A stretch of DNA of 64,000 bases from Clostridia bacterium (GTDB lineage Bacteria; Bacillota; Clostridia; Saccharofermentanales; Saccharofermentanaceae), in assembly GCA_016287245.1 (NCBI GenBank), contig JAEEWG010000003.1, positions 93,031 to 157,030 on the forward strand, in the 5' to 3' direction. Numbering within the stretch: position 1 is the first letter of the stretch; each line of letters starts with the position of its first letter. Both the position numbers and the translations under genes were made by a program. Under the pieces are notes generated by a model. It did not search any database. It saw only the letters and a program-made list of their open reading frames with translations, and was not told the DNA's origin. Shown one piece after another: positions 28,374 through 37,147 of the stretch.

Positions 28374-28562
28374 TTATTTGCCGGAAGTCTTTTTCGGAGC
28401 AGGATGGCAGGTGCCGCGCATGGCGCAGTTACTGCAGCCGCAGCCACAGGAGGACTTGCCCTTTTTCTTGTCGCGCACTATCTTTACGATGATCAGTGCC
28501 ACGATCAGGACGAGAACGGCGGAGATCACGATCGTACCCAGATTGTCCGTAAGCCAGCCCAT
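28374..28562 (-). CDS. FeoB-associated Cys-rich membrane protein
   Basis: 62 aa. One membrane segment (about 9-27) then a basic stretch and a Cys cluster CGCGCSNCAMRGTC. This is the layout of the small protein usually encoded next to feoB and counted with ferrous-iron uptake. Here feoA and feoB are not in the window, so it is an orphan copy. AAAGGAG ribosome site eight bases upstream, and its promoter carries a palindrome between -35 and -10 (28599-28627). Confidence 0.8.
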   Translation of the reverse strand: MGWLTDNLGTIVISAVLVLIVALIIVKIVRDKKKGKSSCGCGCSNCAMRGTCHPAPKKTSGK

Positions 28563-28598
28563 GAAATGACGCTCCTTTTTTCAGAATTTTCTAACGAC

Positions 28599-28627
28599 AG
28601 TATAGTTAGCAAAAGCTAACATGTCAA
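28599..28627 (-). promoter_or_regulatory. Promoter with operator filling the spacer (probable metal-repressor box)
   Basis: Leftward: TTGACA (28627-28622), 17-bp spacer, TATACT (28604-28599). The spacer is almost entirely the palindrome GTTAGC-TTTT-GCTAAC (28605-28620). A further CTAAC half-site is at about 28591. TTAG...CTAA palindromes are typical of DtxR/IdeR-type iron repressors and the downstream gene is iron-related, so an iron box is likely; the actual repressor is not in the window. Confidence 0.8.
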
Positions 28628-28681
28628 TAGCAGATTCAGGCCGCAAAATGCCGAGGAACCGGCTGATCTGCGAAAGAGAGC

Positions 28682-28715
28682 GGCGTCCGGCACTTCGCAG
28701 GAAATGCCGAACGCC
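28682..28715 (-). terminator. Possible terminator after the second DUF885 gene
   Basis: GGCGT, GGCA and TTC of the left arm pair with GGAA, TGCC and ACGCC of the right arm, giving an interrupted stem of about 13 bp 46 nt past the stop. There is no real T-run, so it may act only as an RNA end stabiliser. Confidence 0.4.
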
Positions 28716-28761
28716 ACCCGTTCGTAATTGATTTCATATTCCGCTCATCCGGAAGATCCGT

Positions 28762-30702
28762 TTACTTCTGCTTCTCCAGGTAAACCGGCATATACTTCTG
28801 CAGGAGTTCAAAGGTACTCGGACCCATGTCGAGGTATGCCGCGTGGATCTGCTTCATGGAATACTCATTGCCGTACTTGGCTGCCGCATCGTTAATGATC
28901 TTGCAGCAGTAGTAGTTGCCGAAGCAGTAAGGTGTCACGTAGCAGGGGATCTCGATCACGCGGTCATAGAAAGCATCTGCGACCATTCTTCCGGAGCCCG
29001 GTCCGAGGATATCGTCGAAAACAGCAGCGATCTCATCCTTGCCGTAGCCGTTATAGTGCACAAGGATATCGACATATGCATTTACTGCATAGTTGAAGAA
29101 CAGGTACGTGTAAACATAATTGGCACGATACGGATTATATTCGTAGTCGGACAGCTTCATGATATAGTCCTCACAGTAGGTGGACCAGCCCTCTTTATAG
29201 GCTGTGGTGCCGCCTTTCTGGTAGTAGTTGTTCATGTGGATCATGTGGTAGACTGCCTCATAAAGATGTCCCGGGAATGCCTCGTGACCTACAGTCGTTA
29301 ACATGTCGGAAAGTCCGTCGCTGTAATCGTTGATCAGCAGTACGTTTCTGTTGATATCATCGATCGGGGTGGACATATACGCCGCCGGCGAGAAGAAATC
29401 CGCCATCTCCTGCGGGAGATGATATACGGAATATTTCACGTCGCCGATATCCGGGAAGTCATCCTTGATCGCCTTTTTACAGAATTCGATATCTTTTTCA
29501 AAAGAACCTGTGGTGTAATTACTATCTCCGCCGCCGATGCCCGCCTGCTGCTGCGGTGTCAGACCCTGGTAGAGGGTAGCAAACTCCATAAGGTACTGGT
29601 TCATCATATCCTCGAGGACATGTTCTGCCTCTTCGATCGTGAGATCCGTGCCGGAACGGTACTGGAAATACTTCTCGTAGAATTCTTTACCGCCTTCCAT
29701 CTCGCAGATCTTGCCGGAAGTCTTCGCCGTTCCCTTGATGGTCTGCATGTTCTTGGAAAGTTTCTCGTATGCCGGGAAGAAAGAATTGTCCAGGACTTCT
29801 TTATTCCTCTTGATCAGATCCGCCTTCGTCTTATCGTCGATATCCAGGGCATTTACACGGTCTTCAAAAGTGGTGTACATGTAATTGCCTTCGTGATCTT
29901 TATACACGGCATCGAGGGATGCGATGATCTGGTCGATGAACTCATCCGGATAGGATCTTCCGAGTTCGGCACGCTTCTTCTCATATGCGAAAAGGGAGTC
30001 ATAGTATTCATCGATATCGTCGATCATCTGAAGATATCTCTCCGCATCTGCCTGATCGTCGAAATTGAGGGTAGCAAACACTACTGGGAGCTCTACGTTA
30101 GTACCGGTCAGAGAATTGAATACGCTCGTATAGTAGTCCATACCATAGAGGGAAACGGACAGTTCATAGTCACGCATCATGGTCTCGTAGAGGATCTGAT
30201 CCTCTACCTCAAGAGAATCGAAATCGATCTCATCGAGTGCCTCTAAGACATGGAGGTCGAATTCATGGCCTTCCTCTTCATCTTCCGGGGAATAGGGCTC
30301 GATTCCCTTCTCCGGCCATTCAAGTCCGAGTTTGGTCGGATCCTCTATATCGAAAACGATAGAGATGATGTCTTCTTCCATCCCTCTCTTAAAGATCTCT
30401 TCGTCGAGTTCGTGAAGCTTCTTCCCCGCTTCTTCCTGGAAGTAGATCGGCTGTTTCTTCTGACGGGTCGTCTCCGTCTGGGTAGGCTGGGAAGTCGGAT
30501 CAGTCTCCGTCGGGTCAGTTTCCGTCGGATCAGAAGACTCTGAAGGTTCATCCGTTGTCTCTGTGATCTCTGTTGTCGTCTTTTTTGTCTTTTTCTTCTT
30601 CTTTTTCGTTTCTTCTGTTTTGCCGCACGCGCTCAGGAGAATAGCGAAAGAAAGTATAATACACCCGAAAACGCGGAGCAGATGACTGATTCTTTTATTC
30701 AT
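28762..30702 (-). CDS. DUF885 family lipoprotein (predicted metallopeptidase), copy 2
   Basis: 646 aa. Lipobox LSAC. The leader after Cys reads GKTEET, six Lys, TKKTTTEITET and then Asp/Glu/Pro/Ser/Thr repeats to about residue 82, nearly the same as in the lipoprotein at 16933. The DUF885 domain follows: TVGHEAFPGHLYEAVYH at about 490 (H-E-x-F-P-G-H) and YKEGWSTYCEDY about 30 residues on. The PSTFELLQKY end matches copy 1 (CAPFEVLSED). Same strand as copy 1 but separated by the Feo-type gene. Substrate unknown. Confidence 0.82.
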   Translation of the reverse strand: MNKRISHLLRVFGCIILSFAILLSACGKTEETKKKKKKTKKTTTEITETTDEPSESSDPTETDPTETDPTSQPTQTETTRQKKQPIYFQEEAGKKLHELDEEIFKRGMEEDIISIVFDIEDPTKLGLEWPEKGIEPYSPEDEEEGHEFDLHVLEALDEIDFDSLEVEDQILYETMMRDYELSVSLYGMDYYTSVFNSLTGTNVELPVVFATLNFDDQADAERYLQMIDDIDEYYDSLFAYEKKRAELGRSYPDEFIDQIIASLDAVYKDHEGNYMYTTFEDRVNALDIDDKTKADLIKRNKEVLDNSFFPAYEKLSKNMQTIKGTAKTSGKICEMEGGKEFYEKYFQYRSGTDLTIEEAEHVLEDMMNQYLMEFATLYQGLTPQQQAGIGGGDSNYTTGSFEKDIEFCKKAIKDDFPDIGDVKYSVYHLPQEMADFFSPAAYMSTPIDDINRNVLLINDYSDGLSDMLTTVGHEAFPGHLYEAVYHMIHMNNYYQKGGTTAYKEGWSTYCEDYIMKLSDYEYNPYRANYVYTYLFFNYAVNAYVDILVHYNGYGKDEIAAVFDDILGPGSGRMVADAFYDRVIEIPCYVTPYCFGNYYCCKIINDAAAKYGNEYSMKQIHAAYLDMGPSTFELLQKYMPVYLEKQK

Positions 30703-30784
30703 AGCACTTTCATCTCCTTCTCAAGGATATTTAATCATAAACAGGAGGCAAATAAAAGGAGACCCGCCCAAAATGACAAAACGC

Positions 30785-31948
30785 TTATATTCTGACCTTT
30801 TCGCTCTTATACGAAAGAAGTGTGACCACTAAAGTCGCCACCGCCAGGACTAAAAGTGAAAGGGCGACCATAAGCATGTTTCCCATCTTCGCCCGGGCAT
30901 TTAAAAGATCCTGGAAAATGAGGCAGATATTATACACCGGGATCAGATAGTGGGACTTCGGGGAGATTCCTAGGCGGAACATGGACATCATGGAGGCCAG
31001 GGTGCAAAGCAGCGTGACCGGGATCTGCGCGGTCTGGGCCTGGTTGACGTCTTTGCAGAACAGCGAGATCAGCACCCCGAGGTTGGCGAACAGATAGCAA
31101 AGGAGCACCGCATAAAGCAGGATCAGCAGGATCTGCGGTGTGCTGACATGAACGCCGGCAAACCCGAAGGCGTCCTTGATGCCGAGGCTTTCACATATCC
31201 GGCTTCCCAGGACATCGCAGCCGATATAGACGCCGCTGCTGATCAGGCTTATGAGGCTGACCGACAGGATCTTGCCCATAATGAGACTGATCGGCGGGAC
31301 CGGCGAGAGCATGACCTGATAGAAGGTGCCCCGTGCCTTATCTCCCGCGACCGTATCGCCCGCGAAGTTCGCGATATTGGCGGTCAGCGGCAGGATGAGC
31401 ATATACGGGAGCAGCATGGCGATCATGCGGTTCGTATCGTCCTTCTGCTTGATATCTTCTGTGGAAAGCGGGCGGAAAGTGATGTCGGGGAACATATCCT
31501 TATAGATCTCCTCGTAGGACTGGCGTACGAAGGACTCGGCGCTCATCTTGAGGTAGGAAGAGACATCATCGCTCTCGAAGTAGTAGATCCTGACGTTTTT
31601 GATATCCGAATAATCCACGAGGACATCGCAGCGGTTAAAGTCCCCGGATTTCATGAATTCTTCGGGGTCATCCTTTACCGGCTCGATCCAGATCTCTTTT
31701 TCGTCCATCGTTCCGATGTTGTAGCTGTCGATCTCCAGACCGTAGAAATACATGCGGTATGCCTCCGCCGTCTGCGGATCCTTCGGCTGAAGCATGGAGA
31801 TACCGACCGTCATGAGCAGCATGATCACAGGAAGGACGATAAAGCCGAAAAGCAGGCTCTTTTCCTTCATTATCTTACGCATCTCATGCGAAAAGATCTG
31901 GTGCATCCCGTGCAGTATTTTATTTACCGACGATGGCTTTTTCCTCAT
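30785..31948 (-). CDS. ABC-2 type permease (third gene of exporter)
   Basis: 387 aa, ATG with AAGGAG seven bases before it; it overlaps the end of the ATPase gene by 29 nt. One membrane segment near the start (LLFGFIVLPVIMLLMTVGISM), a large outside domain (about 55-175), then five more segments including the GDTVAGDKARGTFYQVMLSP loop typical of ABC-2/NatB-type permeases. Pairs with the ATPase at 31920 and the sister permease at 32669. Confidence 0.85.
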   Translation of the reverse strand: MRKKPSSVNKILHGMHQIFSHEMRKIMKEKSLLFGFIVLPVIMLLMTVGISMLQPKDPQTAEAYRMYFYGLEIDSYNIGTMDEKEIWIEPVKDDPEEFMKSGDFNRCDVLVDYSDIKNVRIYYFESDDVSSYLKMSAESFVRQSYEEIYKDMFPDITFRPLSTEDIKQKDDTNRMIAMLLPYMLILPLTANIANFAGDTVAGDKARGTFYQVMLSPVPPISLIMGKILSVSLISLISSGVYIGCDVLGSRICESLGIKDAFGFAGVHVSTPQILLILLYAVLLCYLFANLGVLISLFCKDVNQAQTAQIPVTLLCTLASMMSMFRLGISPKSHYLIPVYNICLIFQDLLNARAKMGNMLMVALSLLVLAVATLVVTLLSYKSEKVRI

Positions 31949-32672
31949 GGTTCTCCTTATAAAGCTTGATGAATGCTTCTTCCAGTGTGTTTACGCCCTG
32001 CGCCTGCGGAAGCTCCTCCACGGTGCCGCAGAAGACGCTTTTTCCGTCGACGATGACCCCGACGCGGTCGGCCATGCGGCTCACCAGGTCCAGGATGTGG
32101 GTCGACAGGATGATGCACTTGCCCTCGGATTTTAATCTCAGAAGGTATTCCTCGATCAGGTGCTGGGTCAGAATATCCAGGCCGTTCGTCGGCTCGTCGA
32201 AGATGATGGTATCCGGATCATGCAGAAGGCAGATCGCGAGCGACGTCTTCTGTTTCATGCCGGTAGAAAAGGTCTCGTATCTTCTGTCGCGGAACTCGCT
32301 GATACCGAAATAATCGAAGAGCTTGTCACGGTTCTTCTCGATCTGCTCCTTCGTCATCTCGTAAAGACGGCCGTAGTAATCCGCCAGCTCATCGGGCGTG
32401 AACTGCCCGTCGAGACGGATCTCGTTGGTCAGAAATGCGATGCGCCGCCTGATGTCCACGTCGCTCTGTTCGAGGAGTTTTCCGTCGTAGCGGATCGTGC
32501 CGGCGGTCGGATCCAGAAGTGTCGAGAGCATCCTCATCGTGGTGGTCTTGCCGGCACCGTTCGGGCCAAGGAGCGCGAAGATCTGGCCGTCATGGATCTC
32601 CAGAGAGACGTCTTTTACGGCCTCGACCTTATTCTTTTTAAATGTCTTTTTCAGGTGTTCGATCGTGATCAT
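31920..32672 (-). CDS. ABC transporter ATPase of ABC-2 exporter
   Basis: 250 aa from the ATG at 32672, which overlaps the preceding stop as ATGA and has AAAGGA nine bases upstream; an in-frame ATG at 32720 is less likely. Walker A LLGPNGAGKTTTM near 38, signature FSTGMKQK near 137, Walker B IIFDEPTNGLD near 157, switch His in STHILD. Closest in style to NatA/CcmA-type ATPases that drive two-permease exporters. Lies between its two permeases. Confidence 0.93.
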   Translation of the reverse strand: MITIEHLKKTFKKNKVEAVKDVSLEIHDGQIFALLGPNGAGKTTTMRMLSTLLDPTAGTIRYDGKLLEQSDVDIRRRIAFLTNEIRLDGQFTPDELADYYGRLYEMTKEQIEKNRDKLFDYFGISEFRDRRYETFSTGMKQKTSLAICLLHDPDTIIFDEPTNGLDILTQHLIEEYLLRLKSEGKCIILSTHILDLVSRMADRVGVIVDGKSVFCGTVEELPQAQGVNTLEEAFIKLYKENHEEKAIVGK

Positions 32673-33796
32673 TCGGAAGTCCTTTCCCATAATCCTGTGG
32701 ACAGGATCATGCTGATGCATAGGAGCGCGGCGGAAATCAGAAGCGCCACTAGAAGCGGAACGAAGTGTATGTCATGGCGGCAGATGTCAAGGATCGAGGG
32801 CGTCCAGTTCGCCATGGGGATATACTTGACGAGATCTGTCGTAAGAAATGTCGGAAGCATCGCGGCAACGGAAACGATGACCATGCCGGCCGAAGAAAAG
32901 AGCGAGGCTTTTTTCGTCTGGGAAAACGCCGAACCGATAAAGGTAAAGATCGCCGTGACCGCCATCGTGACGGCAAGAAGCAGGAGAATGAGCACGAGGA
33001 TCCAAAGGCCGTCCTGCCCTGCCTGCTCGCAGATCGTAGCAAAATTCTTCCGGCTCCAGATCGCCATACCGGCAATGGCCGCAAGTACGCCCATCACTCC
33101 GGAAAGGAAGATCTCGGCCATCATGATCAGCATCTTTCCGAGCAGGATCTTCCGAAGCGGTGCGGGACAGAGGACCAGCGTGTCAAAGGTCTGGCGCTCT
33201 TTTTCACCCGTTATAGACCGCGCGGAGATGGTCATGGCATTACTGGCCATCATGAGAAATACGATCATGCCGACGACACCGGCCAGCTGATCGATGTGCT
33301 TTTGCAGTTTATCCATCGGGGTGCTCATATCTATGAGTTCTTCCTTCGGGTAGAAAAGCTGCATCCCGTCGTAGTATTCTTTTCCTTCCAGAAGCATCGA
33401 AAGGTCGGCGGCGATGTCGGACGAGTCTTTTAGCGCGGCAGAGGAATTCAGGAGCGAGCTGTCGTAGATGAGCCTTATCTCCTCCTCCCCGACGATCAGA
33501 GCGGTGTCGATCTTGCCCTCGTAGATCAGGTCTTTCGCATCTTCCTTATCGCCGTTTCGAAAAGAAAAGTACGGGTATTCCCCGGCCAGGACTTCTTCGG
33601 CGAGTGCGGCTTTATCGTCGGCGAAAAAGACGGCGGCCTTATAGTGCGAGCTGATGCCCAGGATATAATCCATTCCCCAGGAAAGGAAAAGGACGCTCAA
33701 AACCGGCACAAGAAGCATCATGACCAGCTGGACCGGAGTCTTCCTGGTCTTCTTCCACTCACTTGCCATTACATGAAGGACATGCCGGTTATGCAT
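32669..33796 (-). CDS. ABC-2 type permease, NatB-like (first gene of exporter)
   Basis: 375 aa. N-terminal membrane segment, an outside domain of about 130 residues, then SARSITGEKERQTFDTLVLCPAPLRKILLGK, the hallmark loop of NatB-like ABC-2 permeases, and five further segments. Overlaps the ligase gene upstream by 8 nt and the ATPase downstream by 4 nt, so ligase and transporter are co-translated. NatAB-type systems export Na+ or peptides/lipids; the substrate here is open. Confidence 0.87.
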   Translation of the reverse strand: MHNRHVLHVMASEWKKTRKTPVQLVMMLLVPVLSVLFLSWGMDYILGISSHYKAAVFFADDKAALAEEVLAGEYPYFSFRNGDKEDAKDLIYEGKIDTALIVGEEEIRLIYDSSLLNSSAALKDSSDIAADLSMLLEGKEYYDGMQLFYPKEELIDMSTPMDKLQKHIDQLAGVVGMIVFLMMASNAMTISARSITGEKERQTFDTLVLCPAPLRKILLGKMLIMMAEIFLSGVMGVLAAIAGMAIWSRKNFATICEQAGQDGLWILVLILLLLAVTMAVTAIFTFIGSAFSQTKKASLFSSAGMVIVSVAAMLPTFLTTDLVKYIPMANWTPSILDICRHDIHFVPLLVALLISAALLCISMILSTGLWERTSE

Positions 33797-35609
33797 TCGT
33801 TACTGACTCCTCCTTCGGGGGCTGCGCCTCCTGTTCCAGGGCACGGTAATCGATCTTGCCGATCTTCGTTTTCGGGAGATCTTCCCGGAATTCATATTCC
33901 ACAGGGCGGGCATACGGGATCAGGTCCGACTCGCAGATCTCTTCCAGTTTCTGTCTGACCATTTCCTTCTTCTCTTCCGAGGCCGAGCGGTCCTTCAGCA
34001 CGATATACGCCTTGACCACATGCAGGCGGTACGGATGAGGGATCGCGACCGCACAGGACACTTCCACCTCTTCGACCTTCGACAGGGTCTTTTCGATCTG
34101 CGTCGGGAAAACAGGGACGCCGGACACCTTGATGATGCGCTTGATGCGCTGGTCAAAGTAGAAATAGCCGTCTTCATCTCTGTGTCCCATGTCGCCGCTG
34201 TGGATCCAGCGTCTTCCGTCCTCATGGGTATGGATGGCCAGATCTGTCGCCTCCGGATCATTCAGGTATCCGAGCATGACCGTCGGACCTGCGATGCAGA
34301 TCTCACCTTTTTCCCCGTAGGGGATCTCTTCATTCGTGCCCGGACGGACGACCTTCATGTCGATCTTCGGAAGCGGGAGTCCGACAGAACCGTCTCTGCA
34401 GTTCTTTTCCGGATTGACGGAACAGACGGTCACCGTCTCGGTCAGTCCGTAACCTTCACGAAGAGAGATATTCGAGCCTCTCTCGTGGAGGAACTCCTCG
34501 AAGCGTTTCTTGAGGTCCATCGGGAGCGTGTCGCCGCCGGAAAAGCAGGCGATCAGGAAATCAAGTTTCATTTTCCGGAGCTTCTCGCTTTTCATCATGC
34601 CCTCGTAAAGCGTCGGCACGGCGGCGATGAGCTGCGGCTTCTCCTTCCGGATGATCTTCGCCAGTTCATCCGGCTTAAAGATCGGGACAAGAAGCATATT
34701 GATGGCATTAACGATCATGCAGTGCATGCACATGCAGATGCCGAATCCGTGGAACAGCGGCAGGATCGCCACCATAGTCAGATCCGGGAAGTTTTTCGGA
34801 TCGGAGAACGGGTCCTGAACCCGGATGATCTGCGGTCCGCAGACCGCCAGATGGTTCATATTCTTTGAAGAGATCATAATGATCTTCGGAGAGCCTGTCG
34901 TACCGCCGCTGTGAAGATAGACGGCCGGATCATCGGGGCTGATCGGGCGGACATATGGCGCCTCCGGCTTCTTTTCCTTTTCTTCTTCAAAAGCACCGGG
35001 CCAGTCATATTCGCCGGTGATCTTGCCGTTTCGCAGCAGATCTCCGTGGAGGATCAGGTCCGAATATGAGATATAGAAGGAGTCCTTCGGGTATTTCGGG
35101 ATCTTTCTTCCCTTCGCGAAGTGAAAGGCAAGTGCTTTTGGCTTGGAAAGATAATCACCGATCTCACATACGATGACCAGACCCGGATTCATCTCATCGA
35201 GCATCTCTCTGCTCTTCGGCAGGAGCGCGTCCAGGATCAAAAGGCACTCACTGCCTGTCTGCTGCATGCTGTTTTTCAGCTCTGTGGCAGGAGTTTTCGG
35301 ATGGACCATATTCGCAATGGCGCCGAGTTTATTGATCGCGTATATGGATACTACGGCCTGCGGAATATTCGGAAGGCAGACCGTCACGACCGTACCCGTG
35401 CCGACATTACAGTCTGTGAGCGCGTCCGCGAAAGAATCTACCTCGAATAGAAGTTCCGAAAAAGTGATATGCGTTCCTTCAAAGGTGACTGCATTCTTCT
35501 TCGGAAAAACCGTCGCTGTGCGCAGCAGCATCTCATACAGTGTGAAATCCGGCAGATCGACTTCGCCGGTCATCTCTTCATCATAAAAATCCATCCAGGA
35601 GCGGTCCAT
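33789..35609 (-). CDS. AMP-dependent acid-CoA ligase (acyl-CoA synthetase-like)
   Basis: 606 aa from the ATG at 35609, preferred because GAGGAA lies about ten bases upstream; an in-frame ATG at 35639 has none. ANL superfamily: YLHSGGTTGSPKIIM near 267 (P-loop), GYGLTETVTV near 402, HSGDMGHRDEDGYF near 485, and PKTKIGKIDYR with the catalytic Lys near 590. The order and length fit medium/long-chain fatty-acid or aryl acid ligases rather than amino-acid adenylating domains. It is the first gene of an operon with an ABC-2 exporter, which suggests an acyl compound is activated and a product exported, but the acid is unknown. Confidence 0.87.
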   Translation of the reverse strand: MDRSWMDFYDEEMTGEVDLPDFTLYEMLLRTATVFPKKNAVTFEGTHITFSELLFEVDSFADALTDCNVGTGTVVTVCLPNIPQAVVSIYAINKLGAIANMVHPKTPATELKNSMQQTGSECLLILDALLPKSREMLDEMNPGLVIVCEIGDYLSKPKALAFHFAKGRKIPKYPKDSFYISYSDLILHGDLLRNGKITGEYDWPGAFEEEKEKKPEAPYVRPISPDDPAVYLHSGGTTGSPKIIMISSKNMNHLAVCGPQIIRVQDPFSDPKNFPDLTMVAILPLFHGFGICMCMHCMIVNAINMLLVPIFKPDELAKIIRKEKPQLIAAVPTLYEGMMKSEKLRKMKLDFLIACFSGGDTLPMDLKKRFEEFLHERGSNISLREGYGLTETVTVCSVNPEKNCRDGSVGLPLPKIDMKVVRPGTNEEIPYGEKGEICIAGPTVMLGYLNDPEATDLAIHTHEDGRRWIHSGDMGHRDEDGYFYFDQRIKRIIKVSGVPVFPTQIEKTLSKVEEVEVSCAVAIPHPYRLHVVKAYIVLKDRSASEEKKEMVRQKLEEICESDLIPYARPVEYEFREDLPKTKIGKIDYRALEQEAQPPKEESVTNA

Positions 35610-35664
35610 GGTCTCTTGTTCCTCGCAAACATCAAACAATCTTTTGTATTTTACTCAATTTCTC

Positions 35665-35736
35665 TTAAAAAAGGAATACCGAGGTGGTATGATTAGGTGT
35701 ATCGGGTGCGATATCCCGCCCGCTTTTTCCGCGGGA
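35665..35736 (+). promoter_or_regulatory. radA-ispD promoter and leader hairpin
   Basis: TTAAAA (35665-35670), 17 bp, then TATGAT (35688-35693) preceded by TGG (extended -10). The leader holds a short hairpin TCCCGC / GCGGGA (35714-35736) before the AAGGAG ribosome site of radA. Confidence 0.45.
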
Positions 35737-35759
35737 AAAGCACCGTTCAAGGAGACCTT

Positions 35760-37136
35760 ATGGCGAAGAAAAAATCACAGTTTGTCTGCCGCAGCTGCGG
35801 CTATGAGACCTCCGGCTGGATGGGCAAATGCCCCTCGTGCCAGGAATATAACACCTTCGATGAAGTTGTCGAAGCCAAGACCGCTCCAGCGGATGCCAAG
35901 CCTGCTCTTCGCGCCGGCTGGATCGCCGAAAGAGGTGTCTCCAAGCTCTCCGAAGTCGCCAAAGAAAACGAGCCGCGCTTTTCTTCCGGCATTTCCGAAC
36001 TCGACCGCATCTTGGGCGGCGGTTTCGTCGAAGGGTCCATGACACTCGTCGGAGGCGACCCGGGAATCGGTAAGTCCACTCTCCTCATGCAGGTCAGCGG
36101 CGCCGTTAAGACGAGCAGCGAGATCCTCTATGTCTCCGGTGAGGAATCCAAATCCCAGATCAAGATGCGCGCCGATCGTCTCGGCATCTCCCGGGAGAGC
36201 ATTTCGCTTTGTTCCCAGACTTCTTTCGAACATATCTCCGAGCTCATCACCGAACACCATCCCGGTCTTTGTGTGATCGACTCGATCCAGACACTCTATA
36301 GTGAGGAGATCTCCTCCGCGCCGGGTTCTGTTTCCCAGACCCGTGAAGTCACAGCCGGTCTTCTGCGGCTGGCCAAGTCTCTGAATGTACCGATCGTCCT
36401 GGTCGGTCATGTCACGAAGGACGGCGCGATCGCAGGTCCCCGCATCATCGAGCATATGGTGGATACCGTCCTTTATTTCGAAGGTGACGGTTCTTCTTCC
36501 CTTCGTATGCTCCGCGCCACGAAGAACCGCTTCGGATCGACCGGAGAGATGGCCTTTTTCGAGATGACGCAGAAGGGACTGGTCGGCGTCGAGAACGCCT
36601 CGGCTCTCCTTCTTTCCGGCCGTCCGCACATGGCGCCCGGCTCCGTGATCACCTCGGTCGTGGAGGGCTCGCGTGCCGTACTCCTCGAGATCCAGGCACT
36701 GATGGCGCCTTCTTCCTATGCCAATCCCCAGCGCATGACACAGGGCCTCGACAAGGGCCGCATCTCCATGCTGCTGGCTGTTTTAGAGAGCAAATGCAAA
36801 GTCGGCATCTCCAATATGGATGCCTATATCAATGTCGTCGGCGGCATGCGGATCGACGAGACTTCCTGTGACCTTGCGGTCCTCTGCGCGGTCTTCTCTT
36901 CGATCTCTGGAAAGCCTCTCCGCGAAGACACGATGGTCCTGGGCGAAGTGGGTCTTACCGGTGAACTTCGTCCGGTCAGCGACCTTGAGAAACGTCTGGC
37001 CGATGCTTCCCGTCTCGGGTTTACCGCATGTGTCCTTCCGGGCGCGAGCAAGACCGCTGCGGAAAGACTTCCGCTGAAGATGGAGTTTATCTACGTGGAT
37101 AAGCTCTCTGAAGCCATCGACGTTCTTTTCTCATAA
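35760..37136 (+). CDS. radA: DNA repair protein RadA
   Basis: 458 aa from the ATG at 35760 (AAGGAG seven bases before). N-terminal zinc finger CRSCG...CPSC (about 10-29), RecA-like ATPase with GGDPGIGKSTLL near 97, the RadA-specific KNRFGS motif near 255, and a Lon-protease-like C-terminal domain. Acts in processing of recombination intermediates. 11 nt before ispD, a pairing seen in many Firmicutes (often with disA, absent here). Confidence 0.96.
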   Translation: MAKKKSQFVCRSCGYETSGWMGKCPSCQEYNTFDEVVEAKTAPADAKPALRAGWIAERGVSKLSEVAKENEPRFSSGISELDRILGGGFVEGSMTLVGGDPGIGKSTLLMQVSGAVKTSSEILYVSGEESKSQIKMRADRLGISRESISLCSQTSFEHISELITEHHPGLCVIDSIQTLYSEEISSAPGSVSQTREVTAGLLRLAKSLNVPIVLVGHVTKDGAIAGPRIIEHMVDTVLYFEGDGSSSLRMLRATKNRFGSTGEMAFFEMTQKGLVGVENASALLLSGRPHMAPGSVITSVVEGSRAVLLEIQALMAPSSYANPQRMTQGLDKGRISMLLAVLESKCKVGISNMDAYINVVGGMRIDETSCDLAVLCAVFSSISGKPLREDTMVLGEVGLTGELRPVSDLEKRLADASRLGFTACVLPGASKTAAERLPLKMEFIYVDKLSEAIDVLFS

Positions 37137-37147
37137 AGGAGGAAAAT

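Noticed and set aside
33789..35609. Second DltA-type ligase
   Set aside because: Length and motifs fit acyl-CoA synthetases; no carrier protein or MBOAT is near it.
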